The position numbers and the translations under genes were made by a program. Below are positions 1-10,645 of a stretch of 64,000 bases of DNA, piece after piece. Source of the stretch: Homarus americanus (taxonomy: Eukaryota > Arthropoda > Malacostraca > Decapoda > Nephropidae); NCBI RefSeq assembly GCF_018991925.1, contig NW_024732238.1, positions 8,450,642 to 8,514,641 of the forward strand, written 5' to 3'. The notes below the pieces were generated by a model. The model did not search any database and had not been told where the DNA came from. It was given only the letters and a program-made list of their open reading frames with translations. How positions within the stretch are numbered: position 1 is the stretch's first letter; each line of letters begins with the position of its first letter.

Positions 1-2466
1 GAGAGAGTTTTAACGTTTCGGTCGTTAAGTCACGAACACGGGGGTGTGCAATGAGGGCACTTGCATTTAATGGGAACACATTAGACCAGCCAGTGAAATA
101 GGGGCAAGCGCCAGGTAGCACTAACAACAGGGAACTGGTCAACCGCGACCTAAATAATGACACTATTGGGCAGTTGGAATGTCAGCGTCGACGGGGCTTC
201 TTCAGGAACAATGATACCCGCGAGCAACCAGTGTCCTGATGAAGTAGATGCCTAAGACGTGATTGACCACTGACACAATAGCGAGGGCAGCTCCTGACCT
301 CCAAACAGAATCGACCTTGTTGCTGGGTTGAGTGTCAGCAGTCTTGGCGAGGGGATTCCTGGGACAGCGAGCGAATGTGCCCTTCTCCTCCGCCAGCTTC
401 TGTGACGCACCTTGCGACTGGTGAACTACTCTTGTGTACTCCTGGGGATGGTTCCTGGGAGGGCCGGAGGCCACTTGTCTTCACTACAGGAGGGGAGAAG
501 ACTTGGGGTGGCGTTCTTGAGCAGGCGCCCAGTTATTGACAGATGCACAGCTTCTCCAAAGCGTCGCTGGCTGGTGTTCTTTGATGAAAATTCTCAAGTC
601 TGGAGGTAGAAGACAAAAACTGATCTAATATCATGAAATTAGAGAACTCAGGTTTCTTCAACCCCTGATGTCTCCAGCCATTGTTGAAATAAGCGACCCA
701 GGTGAATGAAAACTGCACAGTGCGTTTCTCCCTCTCTAATCTTCGTTCTCGCAATCAACCGCGATAACGTCAGAAGTCTTGCAAAATCCTCATAAAGCTT
801 TGGCTAAGCGAAGTAATCTGGGGCGATATTTAGGCCAGACAGGGAGACGTGTAAATTTCTACCCGGCTTACCACTCAGTAGGCTGCAACCTTACAACGCC
901 AGCTATCAGGGAGCTACCAAGCAGCTCAGCTACCCGCTCAAACCTAACAAGGTAGGGCGATGTCTTCTGCTCCCTTCCCGCGGTACACAAACTGGCTGGT
1001 TTGCCATTTGTCCTGTATGAAGTTGCCGTTGCTGACAGTAAATCTAGCCAGTTCTAGGTCCTTTTCTGCCTGCAACAGCTAGTAGAACTCTGCTCTCTTT
1101 CTGGCGTTCCTCCAACACTCTTTCTCTCTGCGGTTTGCTCCACTCTCTCTCTTTTCTGGTTATATAAATATGGAACACTCTCTCTCCGGCATTCTGTTGG
1201 GTGACCACATACTGACCAATGTCATTACCTGTCAGACCCAGGGCCACAGCAGTCTTTCCACACCTCAAAGCAGACATAATGATCCGAAAGGCCAAGAACA
1301 AAGGAAAAAACAAACAACTTACCCATAAATAGCCAAGGTAACTCACCTGGTAACCGTGGAACCAGTAAATGTGATTTGATCCGACTGGAGGGAACCACCG
1401 TTCCGCACCCAGCCCAGCTGAATCACCTCAGGAGTATGAGCCGCACCAGGTGAAACAACAACATATATGCTATGACAGCATCCACAGTGCACCCCAACCA
1501 ACACTAATTAACTTCCCAAGTACAAAGGAGAGCAACAAAATTAGCACACAGAAGGAGGACAGCCGCGAACAACACCGCTGGGGCTGGGCAACAGGTGGCT
1601 CACGTGACCTACAACAACACCCGGGCAGATATTTAAACCTCAGAAACCAAAGGTCCAGGAGACAATCCTGGCAAAGGTGCGCCACTTGTAAGGCCCAGCC
1701 TGGGACTTAGGGATAGAAATCCCTTACCAGGCTAATCAGGATCTTAATAAAGAGGAAGAGTCAAGGGACCATGGTTTTCCGAGGTAACAAACAACGTTAG
1801 AGATTGGCATCTCTTTACTATAAGCTAACACAAAACTCTGACACTTTCAAGCTCAAATACGTGGAATTCGACATTGTGGAAGCAACATTCAAGGGTCGGC
1901 AATGGCAGAGTTAAGCAATTGTGGTTCAAGCAATTCAAACTAGGTCAACAATCGATAGAATCCAGAGACAATAAAGGGGAGTCAGCAATTAATGGAATGG
2001 AAACAATGAACAAATATTTCCCTCACGGCGAGTGGCCCTGGGGGAGAAGGTTCTGGAATACGGTGATGCACACTCAGGGCAGGAGAGCGTCCATTCACTC
2101 CCACACTCAATAGCGTCTTGAAAAATGCAGGAGAGCTTTGGGGTTTCGGCGGAATGTGATGCGACACAGGCGTGGTGGTGGTAGAATGACAGAGTTGCGT
2201 TGGTGGTGAAGGTCTGGGAACACAACCCGCGAGTCCAGGACCCATATAGTGAGATCACAGCCAGAATTTGGCGGACAGCAGGAGGTAGCTAGATACTGGC
2301 GGTATGGCGGCTGGGTTGAATCTACTGAGTGATGGCGGAGATAGTCGCTGCAGATTTATCACCTCCGTCCAACCACCCAAGTGTGCGTATGCACCAACAA
2401 GGTTCGCGGCGGTAACTAGCGAGGAGGATGCGTTTCTGCTTACTTACACTGGTAAACGCTGCTTTC
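1..2466. other. Unassigned region, no gene recognised
   Basis: Mixed-composition DNA with only short overlapping frames (100 codons or fewer) that show no family motif. I see no terminal repeats, tRNA-like fold or long tandem array. It could be intronic or intergenic, or an old unrecognised transposon. Confidence 0.5.
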
Positions 2467-2765
2467 ATTTACTTTATTTTGTCATATAATATCTTCTTTT
2501 TGTCTTAAATGGTGATTTTGATGTGCAGTGCTGTAGGACTTAGGCTTTTGATATAGTGGGATTTTAAACATTGCTTTCTGTAAGTACAGTATCGCATAGC
2601 GACTTACTTTTTTACTTTAATTTACTTTATTTTGTCATTTTATATCTTCTTTTGTCTTAAATGAAGTGATTTTAGATGTACAGTACTGTATATAAGGACT
2701 TAGGCTTTGATATAGTGGGATTTTAAACATTGCTCTGTAAGTACAGTATGCGCATAGCATGTGTT
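2467..2765. repeat. Two-copy 153-bp tandem duplication
   Basis: The segment starting at 2467 (ATTTACTTTATTTTGTCAT) recurs from 2620. Both copies continue through the same landmarks: ATATCTTCTTTT, TGTCTTAAATG, GGACTTAGGCTTT, GATATAGTGGGATTTTAAAC and GTAAGTACAGTAT. The copies differ by scattered substitutions and 1-5 bp indels, so the duplication is not recent. Period is 2620 minus 2467, or 153 bp. Confidence 0.8.
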
Positions 2766-2819
2766 TCGACATAAGGACGTCCTCATGAACGGAACCCGTT
2801 CATAACCTGGGGACCCCTG
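2766..2819. mobile_element. Possible pogo/Tigger-type terminal remnant
   Basis: The stretch ends in GGGGACCCCTG followed by TA. Its reverse complement starts CAGGGGTCCCCAGG and runs into GAACGGGTTCCGTTC, which resembles the termini of the TA-flanked pogo-type elements further along the window. No matching second terminus was found, so this is a low-confidence remnant. Confidence 0.35.
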
Positions 2820-3335
2820 TAAGTGGAAACAAAAGTTTCTGTCACCATCAAACTCACTTTCTATCACTTTTGAATATACTGTACAGTATTCTATCTCAAT
2901 ATATCAAAATTTGGTGGATGGAAAAGGTTTAACTATTCATCAGGACTGTCATCGGGCGGGGTATCCCCTCCCGATTCTTTGTAGATATGATGTTTCTAAG
3001 CTGACCATAGCTATAGTATCCAGGTTTTGACGGTTAGGAATGTTTGGTTAATTCATTGTGGATGCATTATGTGGGTACATGGATCATGTCTGAGTTGACC
3101 TCTGTAAGTGATGCATCTTGTGGGCATTTTATCAACGAGGAGTCTTGGTTATTGTATAAAAGGCCATAATTTGTACTTCCCTAATTCAAAATCACTCATG
3201 ATTCTTAATGTTTTGCTGTTATGAAATATATGTTAAAAATTTTGTAATATTTGATAAAATTTTGAAATATGAGAGACATTTTGAAATGCTGTATTTCAAT
3301 ATAGCAGTACTACAGTATATGGCAGCAAGATAGGG
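2820..3335. other. AT-rich unassigned stretch
   Basis: AT-rich DNA with several TACAGTA/TACTGTA heptamers. No gene or structured repeat is recognised. Confidence 0.5.
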
Positions 3336-3881
3336 TTCACATACAAGAGGCACCTCAAGGCACTTGAAAACTTTCACCAACATAGTCTATGTTCCATCCT
3401 CTGAGTTCGCCGGGAAGACAAGAGAACAAATGCTAGTACTCTTGCTGACACCAACCGTAGAAGTATTGGGGCTATCATTATCCATGAACAACTGCATTGG
3501 GCTGGCCATGCTATCCGCAGGAACGACAGTAAACTGCCAAAGCAGCTGCTTTACAGTCATTTAACGAATAGTAAATGTAACGCTGGTGGGCAACTGAAAA
3601 GGTATAAGGATAGTCTTAAGACAAACCTGAAAAAGTGCCAAATCGACCCCCTCACCTGGGAGACGATCACTCCACACCATAACGCTTGGAGGAGCACCAC
3701 ACGAGAAGGTGTCAATACTTTTGAGTTAGCTCGACTGCATAACGAGGCAGACAAACACCAACGCCGGAAAGATGCCCCTCCTGCACTAGATGTAGCCCTC
3801 CACATGTGCAACTTTTGTGATAGACCCTGCTGGTCCCATATCGGCCCCTTTAGTCACCTCAGAACTCACCAACCTAGGTGA
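3336..3881 (+). pseudogene. C-terminal tail of a non-LTR retrotransposon ORF2, with zinc-knuckle end
   Basis: One reading frame runs from about 3336 to a TGA at 3879-3881, broken once by an in-frame TGA at 3402-3404. Visible motifs in order are TYKRHLKALENFHQ, HEQLHWAGHAIRRND, SKLPKQLLYSHL, a basic GGQLKRYKDSLK block, a WETI...AWR block, and a terminal CNFCDRPCWSHIGPFSHLRTH zinc-finger-like Cys/His cluster, given here in two overlapping parts: CNFCDRPCW and SHLRTHQ. This order is typical of the extreme C-terminus of metazoan LINE ORF2 proteins downstream of the reverse transcriptase. The RT and endonuclease are absent, so this is a 5'-truncated dead copy. The clade is not assigned; it is not the CR1 lineage seen later in the window. 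Downstream sequence to about 3975 is probably its 3' UTR. Confidence 0.7.
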
Positions 3882-4932
3882 CATCCTTAATAACTCATAT
3901 CATTGTATCACAGCTGGATGATCATCGTACTTGATTCCGAGTGACAGCAAAGTAGTAGTAGTACAGTATATTACACTTTTGTGTAATATTTGGTCAAATT
4001 TCAAATTACGAGTATGTATGATGCACTTGTTGTCATTGGATACTCGTACACGTGTTGGTCAGTTCACATGGGTCAGTAGTGGAGTGTACATCTATGGTCT
4101 GCAGCACAAGCTTTTTCCACTTGTTTTTCCATCATTGTCCAGTGTTTGAGCCATTATGTCTGATAACCGTAAATCAAGTTCACCGGTTCCTTGATAACAT
4201 GGGGGCTAGGCCGCCCAAAACCCCCGTGTAGTAAAAAACCGTGTTAAATATGTAAATAAAAGACCTCATGTAAAAAATAGGTGTGGTCCCTGAATTCTAC
4301 AGTACAGTATTTGGGCATACAGTCACCATAAACAATTCTAAGGTTAATCTAAATATTAATACAAACATTCAACATTTATTAAATGTACTACACTCACATT
4401 TAAGAGGCCTGAAGCTCCTGCACACACAATTTAGAGCTGAGAGGATGGTTGGCTGCTGGTTACTCATCATCGCTGGTTATCATGGGGACGTCAGACAATT
4501 AACAGCACTGGGTTTGGAGGCTGTAGAGGGGCCAGCTACGTCAGTATTTGGGGTCTGTGGTTTGGCGGACATGCGAAAGTATGAAGTGATGTGTTTCTTG
4601 GGAGCATTCTGTTGACGTTCTTTGTAAAGTTCAAAATAGGGAACCATCTCTTTGTTCAGACCACTTTCACATTTTCTGAACGTTCACAGTTTGGGTCCCG
4701 AGAAATGTTATTCTTCAGTTGATTTACCTGTGACACTATTTCTGCTGGTATTCTAAGAGTCAGTTATGGGCATGGCTGGATATCCTTGTTACTCACTGAT
4801 GTGTGTGCCAACTGGTGGCCAGCTCAGACACCAGATTTGTACTAGTACACAGCATAATCTATCTATATAAAACAAAGAAGTCTGTCTGTTTGTGTGTCCG
4901 CACGAGAATCTCAGAGACTATTTTACCGATCT
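3882..4932. other. Unassigned AT-rich region
   Basis: Apart from the likely LINE 3' UTR at its left edge, no gene is recognised. Around 4856-4910 there is a segment (CTATCTATATAAAACAAAG, then TCTGTCTGTTTGTGTGTCCG) of the kind found at ends of some dispersed arthropod repeats, but no partner end was found. Confidence 0.4.
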
Positions 4933-5231
4933 GTAGTGATGATGGATGGTGTTATATGTACTTTAGTGATGATGGATGATGTTATATGTAGTGATGATGG
5001 GTGGTGTTATATGTAGTGATGATGGATGGTGTTAATATGTAGTGATGATGGATGGTGTTATATGTAGTGATGATGGATGGTGTTTTATGTAGTGATGATG
5101 GGTGGTGTTAATATGTAGTGATGATGGATGGTGTTATATGTAGTGATGATGGATGGTGTTTTATGTACTGTAGTGATGATGGATGATGTTATATGTAGTG
5201 ATGATGGGTGGTGTTATATGTAGTGATGATT
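4933..5231. repeat. 25-bp minisatellite, about 12 units
   Basis: Tandem units built on GTGATGATGGATGGTG followed by TTATATGTA. There are occasional 1-6 bp insertions (for example ATGTACTTTAG and ATGTACTGTAG) and GGTGG/GGATG variants. No coding sense. Confidence 0.85.
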
Positions 5232-7315
5232 AGACAATAAAATAATAACAGTTTAATGCTATAAAAATAAACTTTGCTGTACCGTTGTAGTGAAAAACAT
5301 GGTGGAACTTACATACACCGTTAATGAGCTATCGATGGAAGAAGAAGTTTTGAGGACTGAACAGTGAGACAATGTGGAGCCTCCCGGAGGGTGTCGTCTT
5401 ACCGTGGCCTAGTGAATGAGCCGCCCGGAAGGCGGCGTTTCTGCTAGTTATAAATAATTATGAGTTTTAGTTAAGGGAAATTGACACTCATAAAGCATGA
5501 AAAGACAAAAAAGTGTTAAAAAACAATGTTAAGCAACAAACCAGTGTACTGTACTTAGAAATATTAAAAATTTGATTGGGGCAGATAGTGAAAAAGTACT
5601 GTTGTTTTGGTTTTTTCCCTTGGGAGGTGTCCCTCATAATTTTTATTTTGGGTTTTTTTTTTACTGTACAGAGTACTGTACTGTACTCTACTTAACTGAT
5701 ACCTGGTCAACCCCTCAGACTATAGGGAGCTTAAGGTTTATTCTTTCATTTTATCTTTCTCTGAGCTTTTGTGCTTCCTTCCTCCCATTTCTAACTGGCT
5801 TGAGATATTTGAATTGTCCAAAACAGTTATCAGTCACTCAGATTTTCTGCATTTTGATGATTTATACCAAAGTTATATAAGGGTGAAGAAGCACACATTT
5901 TATCGTGACAAAAAAATTTCCTGCCCTTCATCCTTAAGTGGCAATTATAGACTCCCAGACCCTCTTCTTTTTATTTCAGTAGTAATATTGTTGGTATGGG
6001 GAAATCAACTAAATTCCAGATTAATTCCAATTACTGATTCAGTCCTGGGAAGCCTAGGGTTTTGACTGTAGACTTTTCTGGCTATTCTTGAGACGCCTGA
6101 TCCAGTGAGGTCCTATTAAACTAAACATTGCCGGACAGAGACCACCGTAGTGTACCATAGTTCATCAGTATAAAGGTCAGTGCCAATTCAGCAAGTTCCC
6201 CAGTCACACCAAGGAACCTTTTGGTATTCATTGGTTCAGTGGTTGCTTAATGGGCCAACAAAAATATTTTGCCAAGAGTTAGGCTTCTAGCAGCCCCTTT
6301 GAACTCCAGAGCCAAGTTGGTGAGCATTTCAAGATCCATCCTAAAGCCCTGCTGCTGATAGTCAACTTGTTACTACATATGGTCATTACCCTTATGGGGA
6401 TCGTCCAGATGAAAATCAGAAAACGATGAAAATATTCAGAAAAATTTCCAGGGAAAGCTGTTGCCTATGGCTATCTGCTGGCATACTTTGATTGTGTAAT
6501 TCATAATATTTGTGTAGATATGCATGAATGTTCTACCCCACCCCCTTCATTTACTTCACTGTGTAGCAAGCTGTCTTGCCGTCACTCTGCCTCCAACTTC
6601 TTAATAGAATTTATGAGGTGATATAGTTGTTGTAATTCACTATATTACATAGTAATGTAATTATATCATTGGTATTTATTGGTTTAGCTTTTGCCACAAT
6701 CTATACATTACAATATTTCATTGTTGAGCTCTTATGGTAAAGTTGTTATTTAGTAATTCATTCTGTTAAGATTTTTGTAGTATCCTGATGCAAATGCATA
6801 ATTTATTTTGTTGATACAGTATCTCTAGGGTGCTCCTGACCAGAGGCAGCTGGTGGGTCTGATATACTGTACAGTACTGTAGCCATGCATGTTATAACCT
6901 TAGATATTTAATTGAAAGTTACTTTGGGTAAGAAGTAATACTGCCATGGTCTAAGTTACATAACATTTATGTTGAGTTACTATGATACACCATCTTATTA
7001 TGCAGGGATTATAATCCTGCATGTAAATATTACCTGTAGGACGATCACATGTACTTCCCTTGTCTCTGAATTATAAAACTGAAGATACACCTCAGGGAGG
7101 CCACAAATCACATACAGGGGGGCCTTCTAAATTCGCTGGGTTAGGTTCTCAAAATGGCCGTGAATCGCCAAATCCGCGAATAACATTTGTGGACTGGGGA
7201 GGGGGGGGGGGGTACATTTTTACTTGTGTACAAAGAAATGTATACTGTATTCCCTTTATGTGTTTGCCCTTAGGACAATTATTTCTTTTACCTGTAGTAT
7301 TGTATAATAATAATA
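5232..7315. other. Unassigned AT-rich region
   Basis: No gene recognised. A short piece near 7085-7190 (CGCCAAATCCGCGAATAAC with a G-run at 7198-7211) resembles ends of Tigger-like elements but is too degraded to delimit. Several TACTGTA/TACAGTA clusters occur, for example at 5668-5690 and 6864-6880. Confidence 0.45.
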
Positions 7316-7506
7316 ATTAACGGTTTATTGAAAAAGTTCTGCAGCCTGAAGGCTGAAAATATACATGGACATAAATGACTTATTACACACATTGGTGGTT
7401 TAACAAAAGCTTTCATTAGAGAAAGGTGAAGGAACATACAGATTAATGTTTCCAGTGGAGGTCACGTAGATCATGTGCGCTGAGGTGTTGAACAGCAGAC
7501 ACGTAG
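7316..7506 (-). mobile_element. LINE-like 3' tail of VNTR composite retroposon, copy 1
   Basis: Read on the minus strand, this follows the 45-bp array and ends in CAGCCTTCAGGCTGCAG, then TTTTTCAATAAACCGTTAAT and a short (ATT)n tract. The same tail, with roughly nine of ten bases matching, lies on the plus strand at 62791-62966 after another block of the same 45-bp repeat. The AATAAACCGTTA-ATT end also occurs at 57553-57614. An AATAAA-containing end plus a simple ATT tail points to retroposition by a LINE. No ORF is visible in the tail. Confidence 0.75.
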
Positions 7507-8190
7507 TGTAGTAACTCCCTCACAGATGGTGTTATGAGGGGCCTCACATGGTGTAGTAATTCCCTCACAGATGGTGTTATGAGGGACCTGACGTGGTGTA
7601 GTAATTCCCTCACAGGTGGTGTTATGAGGGGCCTGACATGGTGTAGTAATTCCCTCACAGGTGGTGTTATGAGGGGCCTCACATGGTGTAGTAATTCCCT
7701 CACAGATGGTGTTATGAGGGACCTGACGTGGTGTAGTAATTCCCTCACAGATGGTGTTATGAGGGACCTGACATGGTGTAGTAATTCCCTCACAGGTGGT
7801 GTTATGAGGGGCCTCACATGGTGTAGTAATTCCCTCACAGATGGTATTATGAGGGGCCTGACGTGGTGTAGTAATTCCCTCACAGATGGTGTTACGAGGG
7901 GCATCGCGTGGTGTAGTAATTCCCTCACAGATGGTGTTATGAGGAGCCTGACGTGGTGTAGTAATTCCCTCACAGATGGTGTTATGAGGGGCCTCACATG
8001 GTGTAGTAATTCCCTCACAGATGGTATTATGAGGGGCATCACGTGGTGTAGTAATTCCCTCACAGATGGTGTTATGAAGGGCCTCACTTGGTGTAGTAAT
8101 TCCCTCACAGATGGTGTTACGAGGGGCATCATGTGGTGTAGTAATTCCCTCACAGATGGTGTTGAGGGACCTCACATGGTGTAGTCACTT
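7507..8190. repeat. 45-bp VNTR, about 15 units (copy 1 of composite retroposon)
   Basis: Fifteen near-identical 45-bp units carry the landmarks TTCCCTCACAGATGGTG, TTATGAGGGGCCT and GTGTAGTAA. Because 45 is a multiple of three and the unit lacks stops, three frames are open for more than 210 codons (for example the 15-residue period MRGLTWCSNSLTDGV). This is a composition effect, not evidence of a protein. Unit variation is mostly transitions at fixed columns (AGATGG/AGGTGG, GGCCTCAC/GACCTGAC), so variants have been shuffled between units. The same unit recurs inverted at 61089-61266 and 62649-62790. Confidence 0.95.
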
Positions 8191-8285
8191 GCACCATGAA
8201 TGTGTACCCTGTACTGTACTGTACTGTATTTTTTTAATGATGACATGATCAGCAATAAAGAGACAAAGAAACTCAAGCCTTTATA

Positions 8286-9099
8286 CAGTAGTCCCTCGGT
8301 TAACGAACACAATTCGTTCCAGAAGGTCGTTCGTTAACCGAAACCATTGTTTCAATGGGATTTTGGGTAATTGGTTCCAGCTCACCGAAAATTACATACA
8401 AACTAAAAATAAATGCAGTAAAGTACACTAACTTTGAGGTGTGCATGTAGAAGGCTCCTGGTTGATGATGATGATGATGATGGGAATTAGAATGGGGGTG
8501 GAGGAGAAGGGAGAAGAGAAGGCAGTGGGGTGGAAGAGAAATCACCCCATGCTCCATGCCGCCATTTCACTTATAAAATTTTAAGTTCACTTGGTGTAAT
8601 TCGAGATTATTTTCTTTAAATCAACACTGCACTGCACTATATATTGTCAATATGTAAAATAAATTTCAGAATGACCAATAATTGTACTGTAAAAGCGTAA
8701 AAATAGTTTATGTTCAAGAGAGTCTCAAGCAAGATGCTACCTCCACTGAGCAGAGACACAAACTGACGCCATTCTGGGTGAGTCAAGTGGCTGTTTGGCG
8801 CGCTAAAAACTAGTTCCCTGTACTTCAATTATGTTAAATAATTGTTAAAATGACTAAAAATTTTAATATAAGACTTGAAAAATTATTGAATAGTACAACC
8901 TTTTTGATATTTACTCAAATGGTAACGAATTTAAGCCCTAAAACTGATTACTGTATTGGCGGACTAATACTCCAGCTGGTGAGCAGGCGAAAGCAGGCGA
9001 AAACATGTTGACACGATTTCGTTAACCGAATTTTTGTTCGTTAATCGAGTTGAAGATTCTTATGGAAGGTAATTTTTTAACCGAGGGATCGATGTACTG
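8286..9099. mobile_element. Tigger/pogo-type MITE, copy A (814 bp)
   Basis: Starts CAGTAGTCCCTCGGTTAACG after TA (8284-8285) and ends CCGAGGGATCGATGTACTG before TA (9100-9101). Termini with CAGT...ACTG at a duplicated TA are the pogo/Tigger signature. It is non-autonomous: no transposase frame is present. The interior matches 9819-10645 in the opposite orientation. The right terminus carries a small insertion relative to the left, so the terminal repeats are imperfect. Confidence 0.85.
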
Positions 9100-9495
9100 T
9101 AGTCTACAAAATGTTACTTGAGTACAGTACTCAAGTAAATTTATATTTGTTACTTTACAACTCTGGTTAGCCAGAGGTCTTCAAAGTGAAGAGTTGTGCC
9201 AGACTGGCTGCAGGACAGATCATGGTCAGGCTGCAGCCTGTCTTGAAGCTTTGCCATTATCCGTTAATGTTTAAACTTCTGCCTCACACAGTCTTCCCAA
9301 AAAAGTATCGATAGATTTTCCTTCACTACAATTTGAAACGTGAGATGAAATGCTTTGATATGACCTCCACTGCATCATCATAAGTTGGTACACCTACTTG
9401 CCATATCAGCAGCAGCTAGAGATTGGGGGTGGGGGTCATCCTTGTATGGCATACTAGATACTTCAATAAAAAAATACAGAATCTGTCAAGTTATA
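9100..9495. other. Unassigned spacer between MITEs
   Basis: No gene, long repeat or terminal structure recognised. It separates MITE A from the 308-bp element. Confidence 0.5.
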
Positions 9496-9803
9496 CAGTC
9501 GTTCCTCGACTTACGATGGGGTTCCATCCCGACGACCAGGTCGTAAGTCGAAAAGGCGAAAATAATACATAGAAATTCTAAAATGGGTGTCTCTTTTTAA
9601 TAATAATAATAAATAATATTTCTTCTCAGCACCACGAGAACTCTTACTTTTACGCTTGCCAGCCATTTTAAAGGGAATTAAAAAAAATTGTCAGTACACA
9701 GCGTGATGACTAACGTCGGGACTCGAAAATATGTAATGTGAAAAATATTTTATACGACCATGGCTGTCGTATGTCCGGGTCGTCGTAAGTCGAGAAGAGA
9801 CTG
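9496..9803. mobile_element. 308-bp pogo-type MITE
   Basis: Begins CAGTCGTTCCTCGACTTACG after TA (9494-9495) and ends CGTAAGTCGAGAAGAGACTG before TA (9804-9805). The terminal repeats share a TCGACTTACGA core. Internal direct and inverted copies of GACGACC/GGTCGT lie near each end. No coding capacity. A 13-bp spacer plus its TA separates it from the next MITE. Confidence 0.85.
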
Positions 9804-9818
9804 TACCGTATTAATGTA

Positions 9819-10645
9819 CAGTGGTCCCTCGGTTAACGAGCGCCTCGGTTAACGAGATTTCGGTTAACGAGTTACCTTCCATAAGATTCTTAACTTCGGT
9901 TAACGAGCAATCCCTCGATTAACGAGTTTCTTACGAGCCGACCTCCACATGTTTTAGCTTGCATTTGGCGGTCCACCAGCTGTAGTATTAGTCCGCCAAT
10001 ACAGTAATCGGTTCTAGGGCTCAAATTCCTTACCCTTTTAGTAAATATCAAGAAGTTTATACTATTCAATAATTTTAAAAGTTTAATTTTAATTTTTTTA
10101 GTTATTTAAACAATTATTGAACATAATTGAAGGTAGGGTCACTAGTTTGTGGCACGCCATCCAGCCTGCCAACACAGCATACAGGTGTCAGTCTTTGTGT
10201 CTTTTCAGTGGAGGTAACATCTTGCTTGAGACTCTTCAACTAAACGCTTTTTTTCTGTGTTTACAAGCAAATTATTGGTCATTTTGAAATTTATTTTACA
10301 TATTGACAATATATAATGCAGTGCAGTGTTGATTTAAAGAAAATAATCTTGAATTACACCAAGAGAACTAAAATTTTATGGGTGAAATGGCACCATGGGG
10401 TGACTTCTCTTCTCCCTTCTCCTCCACCCCCATTCTAATTCCCATCATCATCATCCAGGAGCCTTCTACATACACACCTCAAAGTAAGTGTACTTTTCTA
10501 CCTTTTTTGTTGAATTTAGGTAATTTTCGGTGAGCTGGAACCAATTACCCAAAAACCCATTGAAACAATGGTTTCGGTTAACGAGTTTTTCGGTTAACGA
10601 GCAACCTTCTAGAACGGATTGTGCTCGTTAACCGAGGGACCACTG
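9819..10645. mobile_element. Tigger/pogo-type MITE, copy B (827 bp), inverted relative to copy A
   Basis: Both ends carry the same terminal repeat starting CAGTGGTCCCTCGGTTAACG (about 23 matching bases), with TA on each side (9817-9818 and 10646-10647). Extra copies of CGGTTAACGAG follow the left end. The interior is homologous to 8286-9099 in reverse, with shared landmarks such as CCCATCATCATCATCCAGG and TATTGACAATATATAATG. No transposase is present. This is the best-preserved of the three neighbouring elements. Confidence 0.9.

Noticed and set aside
7443..8184. 15-residue-period protein (MRGLTWCSNSLTDGV) as a repeat protein gene
   Set aside because: Three frames and both strands are open, variants are not biased to synonymous positions, and the array belongs to a retroposon-like repeat.
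7507..8190. CRISPR array
   Set aside because: Units are contiguous near-identical 45-mers without unique spacers, and the genome is clearly eukaryotic.
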